A stretch of 64,000 nucleotides of DNA from Steinernema hermaphroditum (GCA_030435675.1 CM059625.1:248001-312000), one strand, 5' to 3'. Shown: positions 10,640 to 23,082, counted from the stretch's first letter. A program made the numbers and translations. Notes: generated by a model not told the origin, from the letters alone.

Positions 10640-12571
10640 TTAGAGCGCTTTTGTGTCAAGACGGCTTCCATCGGGTTCGATTAAGTATATTCGATAGTAG
10701 ACGTCTACGCCGAGGAACCAGGCTTTTTCATTGCCGTATTTAATATGATAGTATCCCGTGTGTGGCGTCTGCCACCTCCACGTATCTAACTTTGCAAGGG
10801 CGGGGCGTTCGCAACCTGCGTAAACTTCTGCCCACTCCGATTCGTCGATCTGTGCATGGCGCAGTGATAATCCGGCAAAATTACACAAAAGCTGACCTGT
10901 CTTTCTGAGGAGTACATAATTATCATTGTAAACTCTTGCGAATGCTTCATGAAGAATTCTAATAATTGGCCCTTGCGCCATTGGAAGGTATGAACCACTT
11001 GTTGGCCTGCAATTAGAAAGTACTATTTCAGAGTAACGTATACACTCCAAAATTTGAAGCTGCGGTTTTAACGCGGCCCTTTTGTGTTTCCATCACGAAA
11101 AAAGTCTTCGCCTGTACAACTTACATGAGTTTGGTCGTCGCTAATGATGTGTGTCGCACTTTTTCGGAAGATCTATACTTAGTCGTGCTAAACGGTGAAA
11201 CAGTCACACCATAACGAAAACGTAAAGTCGTTCAACATCTATCTAGCCAGCCGCACTAATTTCGCGACTTGATGGCAAAAAAAACGGAGTTAAGTAAAAC
11301 TGTAAGTGACCGGTGTTTCAAGAAGGGTTTTCATTAATAATAAGAAAATTTTCGTGTATGTTCTATATGTTATAATGAGAGAAACCCGTAAAAATCGAGA
11401 TAATATTACCTGCTGGAATCGTAAACGCGTGAAGGCTCTCCCGGATATCTGGTAGGTCGTCCGGAAAAACCTCAGCTGGTGGATAGTTTATCATATGCCG
11501 GCAAAAGGGATCGTCGTCGGGTCCAGTGAGCGTGCCGCCGTAGTGAACAGGTAAACATGACGGATGGACATGCGCCTTAAGCTCTGCACGCCACTCATCT
11601 CCGGTTAATATAATTTTATTCTGTAAAGATAAAAGCGTCATATTCGGCTATTGCGCATACCCTGTATTCCTCTGAGATAAAAGGAGTGCATGCTTTCCAA
11701 ACGAGATTCATGAACTTCGGACAATTAATAACGACGATCTTATTTATCAGGTCGGGATACTGCTCCAACAGTGTTCCCCACATGATACGATATGGTCCTA
11801 AAATGTGATAGTTCAAGCAAAATTGAAACATATACGCGATGAATAATCACATTTTTTTACATGCGTTATCTTTCGGCTATAATCTTGCATGACGGCGCTG
11901 AAACGAGAACAACATGCATCGACACCTCCGTTGCCGCGATTCAGTTTCTCGTTCATCGAACACGATCCGCGCTGATTTATTTTTTGCGTTATATGAACTC
12001 CGAACTCCAAATTTCGTGCTATCCTAGTAGCGCTAGGGAAAATATGCTCACCTGAGATAACGTTTATGAGAGACGTTTGGAACTGAAGGCCATCCAAATC
12101 TACGACCAAAACAGATCCAGACATTTGTCCACTCAACCGCTCTTCCCGATTGATACTCTTCAGTATCCTCTCCATTATTCGAAATCTGCTCAACATAAAC
12201 GGCGTTGCTCTCACTCCATTCACAAGGCCTTGAATGTCGACTCTTCCAGAAAGGTCAAACAACAACAATTTGTTGTCTCCAGGCTTCACTTTTCCAGCAA
12301 TGGAAATAGGAGAATAACGATCAGCACGCTCATCAATATTCGAAGATGTGATATCTTCGAGTCCATCGAGATTCATGATTTCACGAACCACCAAATGGCG
12401 CTTCAGTTTTGTGGCGGCCATGTCCACATCGTACGAATAGGCGCGAAGCCAACGCAGAAGATTATACGGCGTAGCATACGCGCATCCTCGAGGAACTTCA
12501 GCTGCTTCGCGTAGCTTAGCTATGTAAGCCTTGGCTTCGGCGCTAAGATCGGCAGCCGCCGGCGAATTCAT
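10640..12571 (-). CDS. CRAL-TRIO (Sec14-like) and GOLD domain protein
   Basis: Sec14-type lipid-binding/transfer protein. The first exon (start 12571) encodes a CRAL-TRIO N-terminal helical region (YNLLRWLRAYSYDVDMAATK) and the first part of the lipid pocket (LLLFDLSGRVDIQGLVNGVR, VLVVDLDGLQFQTSLINV). The next exon (about 11800-11650) gives the family hallmark GPYRIMWGTLLEQYPDLINK then VVINCPKFMNLVWK. A third exon (about 11605-11405) has NKIILTG, LPVHYGGTLTG and the linker leading to HAFTIPAG. The last exon ends with the GOLD-like strand set HTGYYHIKYGNEKAWFLGVD to the stop at 10640. Caenorhabditis has several such CRAL-TRIO/GOLD proteins (ctg genes). I cannot say which one this is. The region 10830-11050 is an open frame with uncertain exon status, since the GOLD exon may begin at LDTWRWQT near 10790. 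Cytosolic or membrane-peripheral action is expected. Confidence 0.85.
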
Positions 12572-13656
12572 GTCCGAGAACCGTTGGTACTGATCACATC
12601 CCGCTCGAATATCCTCTTGTTATCGCCCGCAGATCAAACTCTACAGATATAACCCACAAAGGAAGTGTGTCATTATTCGCCTCGCTGAACGAGCCGATTA
12701 CGATCTTTTGAAAGCAACAATGACGGTTGCCTCCGGTTTTTGAATTTGGTGTCTCTTTAGTATCGACCTTTTTTCATGATTTTGATTCTTTCGTCGACGT
12801 ATGCAGCAATCTTCATTATCCACTTACGGAGCATACAGCCTTCGCTGTAAGCAAGAGATGATCAAGACGACAAGTGTAACTCACAAAACGATAAACACAT
12901 GAACTTTCAATTTGCAAGTTAAACGATTACTCTTGGAAGTGGAAAGATGTGCGTGTGGATTAAGGAACTGTGGTTTGAGATCGCCGTGACCATTCCTTCA
13001 TTTTGCTTTTGAAATGCGGTGTTGTGATGCGCACATAACGATTCTAGCATGCGCCTGCTCAGTGCACTCGCAGTACAAAACTTTCCAAATGCTGATGCAT
13101 TAATAACGTTGATTGACCATAGCTTGCGCGAATTGGCCTGTCCCGAAGTCAGTAATCACACCTCGTGGTCTCTTATGATCAGGTAATTGAGTATCGCTTT
13201 CGACTGTGCTAATTTGCACTACTGAAATCATTGAAAAACGAAAGTCATAATAGGAATTTGTTTATCCGCGTTCCTTTTTCACCATCCGGTTTTTATCGAA
13301 CAAACCCATTCGCTGATTTCTTATTACAACACAGAGCTTACGCTGAGCTCCGATTTACAAAAACAAAATGCGCGTGCGCTCTATCGGCTGTCCGCAAGAT
13401 CCCCGCATTTTCCGGACGCGTTTGTGTGCGAGTGATCGAGGGAGTGTGCAGGGTGTCAAGGGTGTTTTCTGGTCTAATCGCTCTTGCACGGGGGAAACAC
13501 TACAAATCGCGGGGGCGATTTCGGGCCGCTTCCTGCTGATGCTCGCAGCGTTGACTATCGGCTCCCTCCGCAGCATCTCTTAGTGGGTCCGCTCTGCTTC
13601 TTGGCCCGGTTTAATCCTCAGCGATCAACGCGGCACGGCATCACCCCTCCAGGGCT
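12572..13656. other. divergent intergenic region between CRAL-TRIO gene and zyxin
   Basis: About 1.1 kb between two divergently transcribed genes, so it should hold both promoters. GC content rises near 13350-13620, where open frames occur on both strands, perhaps a 5' untranslated exon of zyxin. No independent gene is supported. Confidence 0.45.
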
Positions 13657-13916
13657 ATGAGCTATCTCTCTCCCCTCCCTCACTATCCGGCAGTCAGGTA
13701 ATCGTTTATGTTTTTATTTGCTAAAGCCGTTTGCTTACTTTGTTTATCTAAGACCTAAAAATTCTTTGTAGTTAACCTGGAACCTATTAAAGACAACACT
13801 TCTTGCTTGACGCGCGATTCTTAATTTCTGGATTCTTCTCTGCTATCGTTTTTTTTCAGTTCGTTCAGATCGCGAAGCCTGTCCTCGCCCGATTTACGAT
13901 TTGCAGTTGAAGAAGA

Positions 13917-16900
13917 ATGCTACCCCCGCCAGCGCCCCCACCTCCACCCCCTCTACGCCAATCCGTAAGTTCGTGGTCCAGAAACGTGAAGCCGTCAAAC
14001 TCTCCGTTTAGCCAACGGTATTGGCGGGTGGCCGGCGGACACCAACCCATAGTAACGGGAACCGATATTCTTCCCCACTACGTGAGTCGGTCGAGCAAAA
14101 TAACTCTTTGAGGGAAACCATCTACGATCGATGAATGACGTTTAACGGCGAAAAATGAAAACAAAGCCCAGTGACACGATAAGCGAAAATACGTAGAAAG
14201 AGCAATCTTTTAATTGCTTGTCAATCTCCGAAAACATTGCATAGGCTGCTAACATGATGTGTTCCTTGTATTTTCAAAATAATGACCATTTTGGGATGTT
14301 AATACAATAGAAATTAACCCAGATGATCTGTTTTAAAATCATATATTTAACAGGCGACTAATGTTCAGAATGAATTCATATACCTACGTTTGCACAGTTA
14401 ACGTTTGGCTGTTCTGCATTGCCAACTGACAACGTCAAGAGCATATAGCAAAAGTTACGCCGTTTACCACAAATGTATGCACAGCTGATAACAATTATTG
14501 AGAACTATTCCGACATGCCGATGAGAGTGCTTTAAAGACTTATTTATCGGTGCATAACTCTGACATTAGTCTTTTGCCTTTTGCCCCTAATCCCGATTGC
14601 CACCGTTTCAGTTATAGTTAATGATGTCTCTTCGTAGTCAGGAACAAAGGTCGATTTTTCTTCGGAAAAATTTTATACGATTTGAAAACTGTGCTGGGTG
14701 TTGTTCACTTCTATTTTCTAAACATATGAGGAAGCAATCTCGTTCAGATACGTCGGAATCCCCTAAACCCATGCTGGACTCTCAGACACTACAGTACGCT
14801 GGGTCTCGCCTGCGCAAGACCGAGTACGGTGAACCGTTTCGAAGTGACAAGTCGAGTGTATCCAATGAGCGAATGGGAGGAACGAATCAGCACATGCCTG
14901 GACGAGATTGGCAGAACAGCTCGTTCCTTGAAGAGCTGGAATCGTATTCGGCCGGAAAACCGGTTCATGCTACGTCCTCTGGTTCCGGCCACGTTGTGCC
15001 GTTCGGTGACTCTCATCGATACGCCAATCCGGTAATAAGTAATAAGCCAACATCTGGTCAAAACTAGTGCTTTCAGGTAAATACCTACAAACCTGCGTCA
15101 CCCTCTCATTTCCAGTCCTACTCCACCAGCAATACTACGTATGTAACCAATAGTAAAATGGCTTTGAAACCGTCAAACTATTGATGCATTCGTTTTCTTA
15201 CGATTTGTTCATCTTTTGCCATATCAGCCATATCAGTCGCTTGCCTTCACAAAGCATTTCTTTCACTTCCTTAAACATTCCTTTTGCCTGACTGGATGTT
15301 TCCGACGGTCAGTGCTGATCGAATTTGAAAAATGGAAACCAATTTCGAGAAGATTATCTTGTGCACGACGGAATTGTTTTCACGAAGTAATTGTTTTCTC
15401 ATTTTCTAAAATTTGTTTGTTGTCTTCAACTGAATACGAAAATAACATTCGCACGATCTTCCCAAATGCCAAAAATTTGACGCAAATCATTGCAAATTTC
15501 ATTTTCAAAAGAAAACATACTTTTGCATGCAAGACAGCAAACCAAAACAGGACCGATTCAGGCTGCCGTGCACCTGTTCTTACTAGCCCTCAATTGAATC
15601 ATTTAAGGGTTGGAACCTTGACAATCAAGGTATTCTGGGATGAATTTGCTTCCTATCCGAGGTATAATTTCGCTTTAGAATCACCGCCTTTAAAAAAGGC
15701 AATGATGAACAAACGCCCTCATTTTTTCTGTGGTATGGCAATTTTTATCTTCCCTGATATTCTTAATCACAAACGAAAAAATCGACTTTAATAAACCCGG
15801 CACCGAGTCATAAATCTTGCGCGCGCTCCAATCCCCAGAAGGGATTCGGCTGGATGCTTCCAGGGATGCGTTTGAGCTAGGCGGCAGGACGTGCAATTAG
15901 AGCCGAATTCGCACTCCATCGCTCCCGTTATTATTCTCCATAAATACATAATCGTTCACAGCGGCGAACGAGAGCACTGTCCCAAAAGTCACTGAAAAAA
16001 ACCGGTAAATGTGCATTTGCTGTGCTGGAAACTAAATCACCTTTCTACTGACTGCACCTAAATAGTGAAACATTGCAGTCAGTCGTGTGAATAATGGGAT
16101 TTTTGATGTTGCAAAGTTTCAGACACCCGTAATATTTTTTTTCGTTACGAAAATATGAAATGAAAAATAAAAAAATCGCAAGTAGAAATCTTAGCATACG
16201 CAAAACGAAATCTTAGCATACGCAAAACTGTCACAAGATACAATCTTCCCAAAAGACCATAATTCGTATCGCATAGAGATATTTTCAGCACCGAGAGGTT
16301 GGCCGACCCTAGATCTTATATTAGACACTTTGCGACTACGACTCCAGCTTACGACTCCGCTACTATACTTAACCAATCCGACTCATCTTTTTCCTCTCAA
16401 CAGCAGAAACGTGCCGCTTCGCAGCCTCGTTCCTATGTGCACGAGCTTCGAGACTCAAGTAATTAAATAAAACAAAAAGATGTTTCACCATTGCTGCCTT
16501 TTGGCAGGCCTTACGCAGACACAACGCTACGCTAATCAATTCCAAGAGTCCGTTTTAAGCGAGAAGGAACCTCCAAGTGGATCGCTTGATCGTCTTCGAC
16601 AGGTACGCTTATTGTTGACTCGTCTAAGTCTGCGGAGTCAGTTCTCGGTCAAATTTCAATCGACTAATTCTAACCATGTGCAGGTCGCAGGGTTCTTGTG
16701 ACGTGATCGTTAAATTTGAAGCAATGTGTCTGTTACTTCTAGCTTTCCCAACTGGGAACATCATTATCCCTAATCTCGTGCCCATTGCTGCAACTCCATC
16801 ACACATGCCGCTATCATTGCAACAATCAAATTTCACGCTGACGTCAATGACGGAAAAACAGCGAAAATCAGAGAGTCAATCAAGCTCTGTAGCGTATTGT

Positions 16901-18451
16901 GTACTTCTGATTTTTTCGTAGAAAAGAAAATCAAATTCCCCAATCGCATAATCGTGTAATATATTCTCAAATACTTCAGCCGAACCGGTTTGTGATTGTT
17001 TCCTTTTTTCAGCTCAAAGACCAAGAAGATCGTAAGAACGACCATCTAAGTTCCCTTATTCGCAACATGGAATACAGCATGCGGTCAGGACGTGGTGCCG
17101 CCGGTGATAGTGAGTTTTGCATTCAACGCTAAACGGCCATGGAGTATTCTCAACGTGCGCCCACAAAATGCTGTTGTGCTGATTTGCTGGGCGGTCCGCC
17201 TCTCTTCGGAAGAAAGGGGCGTAGTGAAAGTGGGTGCTCTAAGGGGGCGAAAAGATTGCGATTGCCGGGAGGGAAAAAAGAGTAGGGGGAAAATATTAGC
17301 AAATCTATCAGCTGTTAAACATAACAATAGAGATGCTCCACTAGCGAGAAGCAAGCACAAACCAGCGGCACTAGCTAAAGAAGCACGCAACACACGCCTC
17401 CCTCGGCCCCTCCGGTTGGTTGCCTGCACGCGTTGCGTTCGCGCGCGTCGAGATGAGAGCTAGAGAGCAACATTGCGACGTTCGACGCAGTGACACGACT
17501 GCTACTTGGTGGTCGTCGCCTCTCAGCCGCTTCGTCTTCGTTTGTTGTTGTCCCTAATGTCCTCAACGGATCACGGTTAGTGAAATATTTGAGCTCTCCG
17601 GAGATATATTACATCAAACCTTTTTCGTTAACATCGTTTCAAGGCAACAACTCCCTTTCATTTACCGAGTTGAACATAAGGGGTTCAGGGTACGGAAGTA
17701 GAATGACTTCACGAATTTGAATACAGTGTACCTTGCAATAAAATTTGACATTACCACTTCAGACATCTGCAGTCGGTGTGAAGGCAATATTGACGGAAAG
17801 AATCCCGGTTGTACAGCGCTTGACCGGACCTTCCACGTAAGTTGTTTCACCTGCGAGCAATGTGGAGGCAGCCTTGCCGGTGGTTCTTTCTACAATGTCA
17901 ACGGAAAAGCGATCTGCGAAAAGGACTATGAGGTTTGTTGTTTACTCAGCCCACCCTCACACATTAAAGACTCCTTCAGCAATCACTAGAACGTTGTGCC
18001 AAATGCGGCAAATCGATCAGTGACAAGCTTCTTCGTGCATCGGGAAACGCATACCACCCTGCTTGTTTCACCTGTACGAGTTGTCTAAAATGTCTCGATG
18101 GTGTGGCGTTCACACTCAACTCACAAAACGAAGTTCACTGTGTTGACTGTTTCCACGAGTAAGTCTTATTAAAGAAAAACAACGCTGAAAGCGAGACATG
18201 ATTCTAGCAAATATGCTCCCCGATGTGCCATCTGCAGCCGCCCAATCATTCCTGAAGCAGGCGAGAAAGACTCGGTTCGCGTAATTGCCATGGATAAAAG
18301 CTTCCACGTGAACTGCTACCGTTGTGAAGATTGTGGTCTTCAGCTCAGCTCACAAGTTGAAGGTCACGGCTGCTACCCGCTTGATCAACATCTTTACTGC
18401 AAGAACTGCAATAGCAAACGTTTAACTGCAATCGCCCAAAGCGCCCGCTGA
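13917..18451 (+). CDS. zyx-1: zyxin-family protein with three LIM domains
   Basis: Focal-adhesion/actin scaffold of the zyxin/LPP/TRIP6 family. C-terminal exons encode three consecutive LIM zinc domains: LIM1 (17765-17932, CSRCEGNIDG ... FHVSCFTCEQCGG), LIM2 (from about 17990, RCAKCGKSISDKLLRASGNA ... HCVDCFHE), LIM3 (from about 18205, PRCAICSRPIIPEAGE ... FHVNCYRCEDCGLQLSS), ending YPLDQHLYCKNCNS as in vertebrate LPP. Upstream exons give a Ser-rich linker (SRSDTSESPKPMLDSQTL; RDWQNSSFLEELESY) and small exons near 15077, 16405, 16508 and 17013. The start is unsettled. ATG 13917 follows a strong acceptor and begins a proline run (MLPPPAPPPPPPLRQS) suited to Ena/VASP or profilin contacts. A different open frame starts at ATG 13657 and splices through the same exon in another frame. 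The LIM identity is firm; the N-terminus is not. Confidence 0.88.
16182..16228. repeat. short direct duplication in a zyxin intron
   Basis: A unit containing AAATCTTAGCATACGCAAAA occurs twice back to back. Probably a replication-slippage duplication, with no role visible. Confidence 0.6.
17092..17764 (+). promoter_or_regulatory. large GC-rich intron before the LIM exons of zyxin; possible internal promoter
   Basis: This 670-base intron separates the linker exons from the first LIM exon. Its middle (about 17380-17560) is markedly richer in GC and in purine/pyrimidine blocks than the other introns of the gene. Caenorhabditis zyx-1 is known to make a LIM-only short isoform. A promoter here would produce one, but no start site or TATA box can be demonstrated. 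Confidence 0.3.
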
Positions 18452-20028
18452 TTCTGCACGCCAGAGTTCAACATGCTTCTGCTTTTAATCCCTACGACTT
18501 TCGAACAGATTTTGTTTCATTTCCCTCGTTCCCATCCCCAATTTTATCCATGATGAGTCGCTTTTGTCAACAATAATATTTTTTCGTTTGTATGTGCTGG
18601 AGAATATAAAATTTTATTCTATGCAATGGTTCATTTTAGTCGGGCAACAGGTCATAAGGATCTAGAAGACAGCTACCAAAGCGTGCTTTTAGCGCTCGTT
18701 TTTCAAAATCTCGTTTGCAACTGTCGACCAACACTTGGAAGTAAATAAAAATTAACGAGGCCGTTTCGCTGTCATTGATTCAGTGTCTGATGCTATGAAG
18801 TACGTCGAATTAGTATGGAAGCGAACTGACAACTGACAGCGTCTTTCACGACGACAAAAAGAATGGAAACGGCGATTTCTCCCAAATGGTCAAAAAGCGC
18901 CACAAAGCGTGTGTGAGCATTGCTAGACATAAGTGCAATGTGTTGGAGAGGCGAATGGGGTGACATATGATCGATTATGTGGAGCGAAGGATAGACTGAT
19001 TAATCTGCAGAATAGTCTGATAATTTTAGGATATAAAAGAGGGTTGACGGTTTACATATCAACGACGATGCTTGTTTTCAAAAACGGAAAACTATTCCAG
19101 GCTTTACAACCCACACCTTGACGCGAAAGCGTTTTATATGCAATCACCACAAACATTCCTTAGTTTTATTCAATTTCCCTGAATCACTGTCTTCGCCCCT
19201 ATGCTCAAGAAAATAGGGACAAATAGTAAACAGCTTGACTTCGCGGTTGAAAGTTGAACCTACTATATGTTATAAACGCAGCTGCGCGCGATTTAGAGCC
19301 GTTTTTGGTGGTACACCGACCAACATCCAGGCTTGGCTTAGGCTTATGACTAGATTTATTTTTTAAATACATTTTAAATTGGTGAAATAGATTTTTAAAT
19401 ATGTTTTTAAATAGATTCATTTTTTATTTTAATTTTAAACATAAGCAAGGTAGACGTGTCCCGGTGATCATGATAATCAAGAGGACGAACCGCTGTTCTT
19501 GACGTTGTTCGAGAAACACTTTGACAAGCGTGTTTCGCTCGCCTCATACTTCCCCGTGCCCCCACAGGCGAATCGTGTCGAGAGCCAACAACTGCCTGCT
19601 AATCCAAATTTTGAACTTGTTTGGTTGATATCCCGCTAACTAAGATGAATTTCAAAATCCGCCGAGTACAAACGATAGATAAATTACTCAGCTTTCGGAT
19701 GATACCAAAATATTCTACGATGGCAAAAACCCCGGAGAGTTAGAAGCAGTCGGAACTTTTCGGTTCGACAAACGAATAGCGAATAGCCGAAATGCCTATA
19801 CAACCCCATAGTAAGCGCACCCGATATGCCGAAAACGCAGTTCCCTTGTCCCGGGATAGCCCGTTTCCCGGTGTGGTGTGCACCTCTGGACAAGTGCGTA
19901 GGTGCGTTCGACGCTCCAGAGGGTGGACTATCGTTTGCATATGTCCATTTTGAGTTAGGTCCAGACCATAGCCCGGTATACCATATAATCTTGTCCAATT
20001 GTGCTCTAGACACATGGGAGGTGTCAAT
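18452..20028. other. intergenic repeat field, left part
   Basis: No gene supported. AT-rich T/A tracts occur near 19355-19440. The 19680-20028 part has open frames on both strands (for example plus 19826-20167 running into the foldback arm) that may belong to a decayed transposable element. Zyxin's 3' UTR occupies the first part. Confidence 0.45.
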
Positions 20029-20560
20029 CGACTACTTAGACGATCGGCTGAAATATGAGGTCATGCGCGCACCGATTCTGTTACACCATGAGGAGATACT
20101 GCGGTTAGGCCTGGCTACGTCATGTCTCCGGTACAGGGGAGATGTCATTAGATGCGCTCCGCTCTGACATTCAGGATGCATCTATCAGCGCATACATAGC
20201 TCAATACCATGCACTCTAACGGGGGCTATCACCGGCTGAGCCGAACTACCGTACCCGAGCGCTGCTGCGTTTTCGTACAGTATCCCAGTCGCGGCGAGAG
20301 TCTGCCTGTGTAGTGCGTGCTTGGCTACGGTAGGGTACGGTAGCTCGGCTCAGTCGGTTACAGCCCCCGTTGGAGTACGTGGTATTGAGCTCCGTGTGCG
20401 CTGATATATGCATCCTACACGCCAGAGCCGCGCACACCTGACGATACCTCCTATGTACCATAGACATGACGTAGGCACGCCTAAGCGCAGTATCTCCTCT
20501 TGATGTTGCAGAGTTGTTGCGCGCGCGACCTCATATTGCAGCCGGTTGTCTAAGTAGTCA
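20029..20560. mobile_element. foldback-type element with ~230-base inverted arms
   Basis: The left arm (20029-20257) and the reverse complement of the right arm (20331-20560) align along their whole length at roughly four identical bases in five by eye, around a 73-base core. The inner ends share CTACCGTACCC and the outer ends share GACTACTTAGAC. Both arms keep one reading frame open over about 43 codons (DYLDDRLKYEV in one, DYLDNRLQYEV in the other). It could be a foldback DNA transposon, or a duplicated and inverted coding fragment. No transposase is recognised. Confidence 0.65.
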
Positions 20561-20796
20561 TACCCATCGTTCCGATGGCCAGATCTTTCTGTGGTGTTGC
20601 GCTGTAGGCGCATGGCACACTCAACCTAAAGGTCAATTTGAAGATTTTGTAAGCAAGCACAAGAACGATTTGACTGAGGAAGACAGCAGGTATAGCACGA
20701 TTAAATTATAATTTCTAATTCTGATATTACTAAAATTCCATTAAACTTCCGTGTTATAAATTAATCTTGCAACACGTGATGCATTCTTTTAATAAT

Positions 20797-20998
20797 AATC
20801 CAGGGGGGACGCCTGAAATCCCAGGGGGGACGCCTGAAATCCCAGGGGGACGCCTGAAATCCCAGGGGGGACGCCTGAAATCCCAGGGGGGACGCCTGAA
20901 ATTCAAGGGGGGATGCCTGAAATCCCAGGGGGACGCCTGAAATCCCAGAGGGGACGCCTCAAATCCCAGGGGAACGCCTGAAATCCCAAGGGGGACGC
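20797..20998. repeat. G-rich minisatellite, about ten 20-21 base units
   Basis: Tandem units of the type CCAGGGGGGACGCCTGAAAT, length varying with the number of G in the run (3 to 6). Units are contiguous with no spacers. On the minus strand the array reads as repeated PPWDFRR-like or PPGISGV-like peptides, a by-product of the period being a multiple of three. Each unit carries one G-run, so long-loop G-quadruplexes are conceivable. Confidence 0.9.
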
Positions 20999-21623
20999 GA
21001 TCGATTTTCGAATCCCTGGCCAATTCTTGCACGGTTTTATCTGGATTGGTTTCCGGTTCCGAACTTGTCTAGTTTCCAAACCTTGGGCGTTTTTGCCTTA
21101 AGTCTTCTTCAGCTTCATTGATGGCCCTTGTCCCCTCCCGTCCCTTGGAAGTGTTTGATGACTCGGTAGAGATGCATTCGATGGAGTTTGAGCACCTTAG
21201 AGATCTTAGAAATCAACGAACCCCGTTTAGGCATTGCGACTGAATTCTTTTGAATTTCAAAAGAAAAAAAAAATTGTTACTGAATTCTTGAAAATTGTTT
21301 CTTCTGAAAACTAACAAAAACTGCCCGAGCAAATAGCTACACACAATCCCAATATAGTGAGGAATACCAATATCACAAAAAAAGAAAACAAGAATCAAAA
21401 AATTATAATCTTTGAACGTGTAACAGTATTTATGGATCATCCTGTATAAGGCAATGCTAGCATCCCGTGAGACATAGAGGTAGCAGAGCGATGTGATCTC
21501 AATTGTCTGTGTTGCTCATTGCGAATGCGTTTCATTTGCAAGCAGTGGGTGTTGTGTTCGGTCCCCGTTTGGGTCCTTATCTTGTGCAGTATGCGTGAAA
21601 TTTTATATAAGAAACAGTTGCAG
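20999..21623. other. 3' flank of LZIC gene
   Basis: AT-rich non-coding sequence right of the minisatellite. It should contain the 3' UTR of the minus-strand LZIC homologue. No gene seen. Confidence 0.45.
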
Positions 21624-22638
21624 TTAACCAACAAGCTCAAGATCGTCGGGAGAAAACGACACATGATCCCTGAGGAACTGATCCTCTTCAGAGCGCAGTT
21701 CATCACCCAGCTTTTGCAACGCCAATAGAATTTCGTACTTTCGCTCCTTGTAAACGTCTTCGTCCACGCGCTTTAGACGGAAGTCTGACTCGAGGTTCTC
21801 CAACTTCAATCGCAAAACTGGAGGCTCTTTCTTCACAAAAAGCATGATGATCTCGGGGGTTTTGAACGCTTGACTTACAGCTGCGCGAATCGCCTAAAAA
21901 TGCTGTTAAAGTGAAAAATTAGTTGTCAGCTAACCAAACGAGTTGTGGTAATTTGGTCAAACACCGACATGTCGCCACTCTGGATACGTTCGAGTGTCAT
22001 GCTGAGATCCTAAAAATAGGTTAACACGATATAGCCAAACGTTGAAAAGCTGATATTAAATATGTGCGTATCATAGTCGCATTTTGTTGTTTACGTGTCG
22101 CTTTGTTTGCGCCATATGAGGAACGCGGCGCACGCAATTCTATGCAGCGATTTAAAGCGTATTTCATTTTTTTTTTTCATTTCAGCATACCCACATCCGC
22201 GTATGATAAATTTCGTCAACCGTGTTGACTTTTTTGTAGCACATTCACGCATCCGCGTTTTGAGTACAATCCTTCACCTGCAACCTTAAGAAAGTACGAG
22301 AATAGTTTGTACTGAGCTGAAGTCTAAATGCTTGTTCTTAAGTTTGTTATGCTGATTATACGTTTACGTCCGTTTGGAACAGAAAGAAACGCTTAACCCG
22401 CAGTGCACACATACAAAATAGCGGAGTGAAACAACATGCCTTTAGCTGATCAATCGTGTCCGTCCTCATTTCCCTGTAGTCCTCCTCATTCATCGATGCT
22501 CTGAAAACACATTTAACTCCATCAATTCGGCGTCCGACACGGCGTCACCTCTTACTTTTCAATCTCAATATCTCGTAGCTGCCGTGCAAGCCTGTCAAGC
22601 TGTTCATGTACATTGCTAATAAGTCTCTGATTTTCCAT
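21624..22638 (-). CDS. LZIC homologue (leucine zipper and ICAT domain)
   Basis: Small cytosolic/nuclear protein. Its C-terminal half is the ICAT-like domain, which in ICAT itself blocks beta-catenin binding to TCF. Exon 1 (start ATG at 22638) encodes the coiled segment HEQLDRLARQLRDIEIEK, matching the leucine-zipper start of vertebrate LZIC. The next exon (about 22499-22440) has MNEEDYREMRTDTIDQL. A third exon (about 22010-21950) has LSMTLERIQSGDMSVFDQIT. The last exon (about 21893-21624) holds AIRAAVSQAFKTPEIIMLF, the most conserved part of the family, then VYKERKYEILLALQKLGDEL. Order, spacing and exon count fit LZIC. The protein ends in ELVG, shorter than the vertebrate tail. Exon 1 has an in-frame stretch upstream of the ATG, so a further 5' exon is possible. 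It lies 445 bases downstream of the cuticlin on the same strand. Confidence 0.85.
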
Positions 22639-23082
22639 TATAGCCTGTTCGCATCTAAAAAACAACAGCGTCTCATGGATTGGACAAAATAACGAGAGAG
22701 TTTCTTCGAATATTTGTAGGAAAATTCAGACGTTCAGTTTATGGTAGACACAATGATCGCGAAGGTCATTGTTCGTCTCACGAATTCACACTCTGTTACA
22801 GTCGCCAACATTTTTCTATAACTTTTCAATTATCAAAATCACGCAACAAAGTGGCGTGACAAGAAAGAAGCAAGTAATACCATTTGTACTGCTCCCTGTA
22901 GTGGTTGGTTTTCCAGAAATCGGTATAGTAAGGCACGTGTTCGGGAACTTATTTACGGAAAAATGTGTTTAGTACTCTACATTACCTTTATACACGAAAT
23001 TAGTTCTTTTAATTATATATATTACAGTTAAGTGGTTTCATCACCGTCGCGTGATTTCGATCTTCGAGCATAGCAAGTGACG

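Noticed and set aside
15216..15791. 191-codon plus-strand frame inside a zyxin intron
   Set aside because: AT-rich intronic sequence, no domain, no ATG context; flanking zyxin exons bypass it. Judged a chance frame.
20797..20998. Repeats with regular period resembling a CRISPR array
   Set aside because: Units are contiguous with no unique spacers, and the genome is eukaryotic. It is a minisatellite.
20754..21032. Minus-strand protein of repeated PPWDFRR units
   Set aside because: Generated by a minisatellite whose period is near a multiple of three; no start context or splice support.
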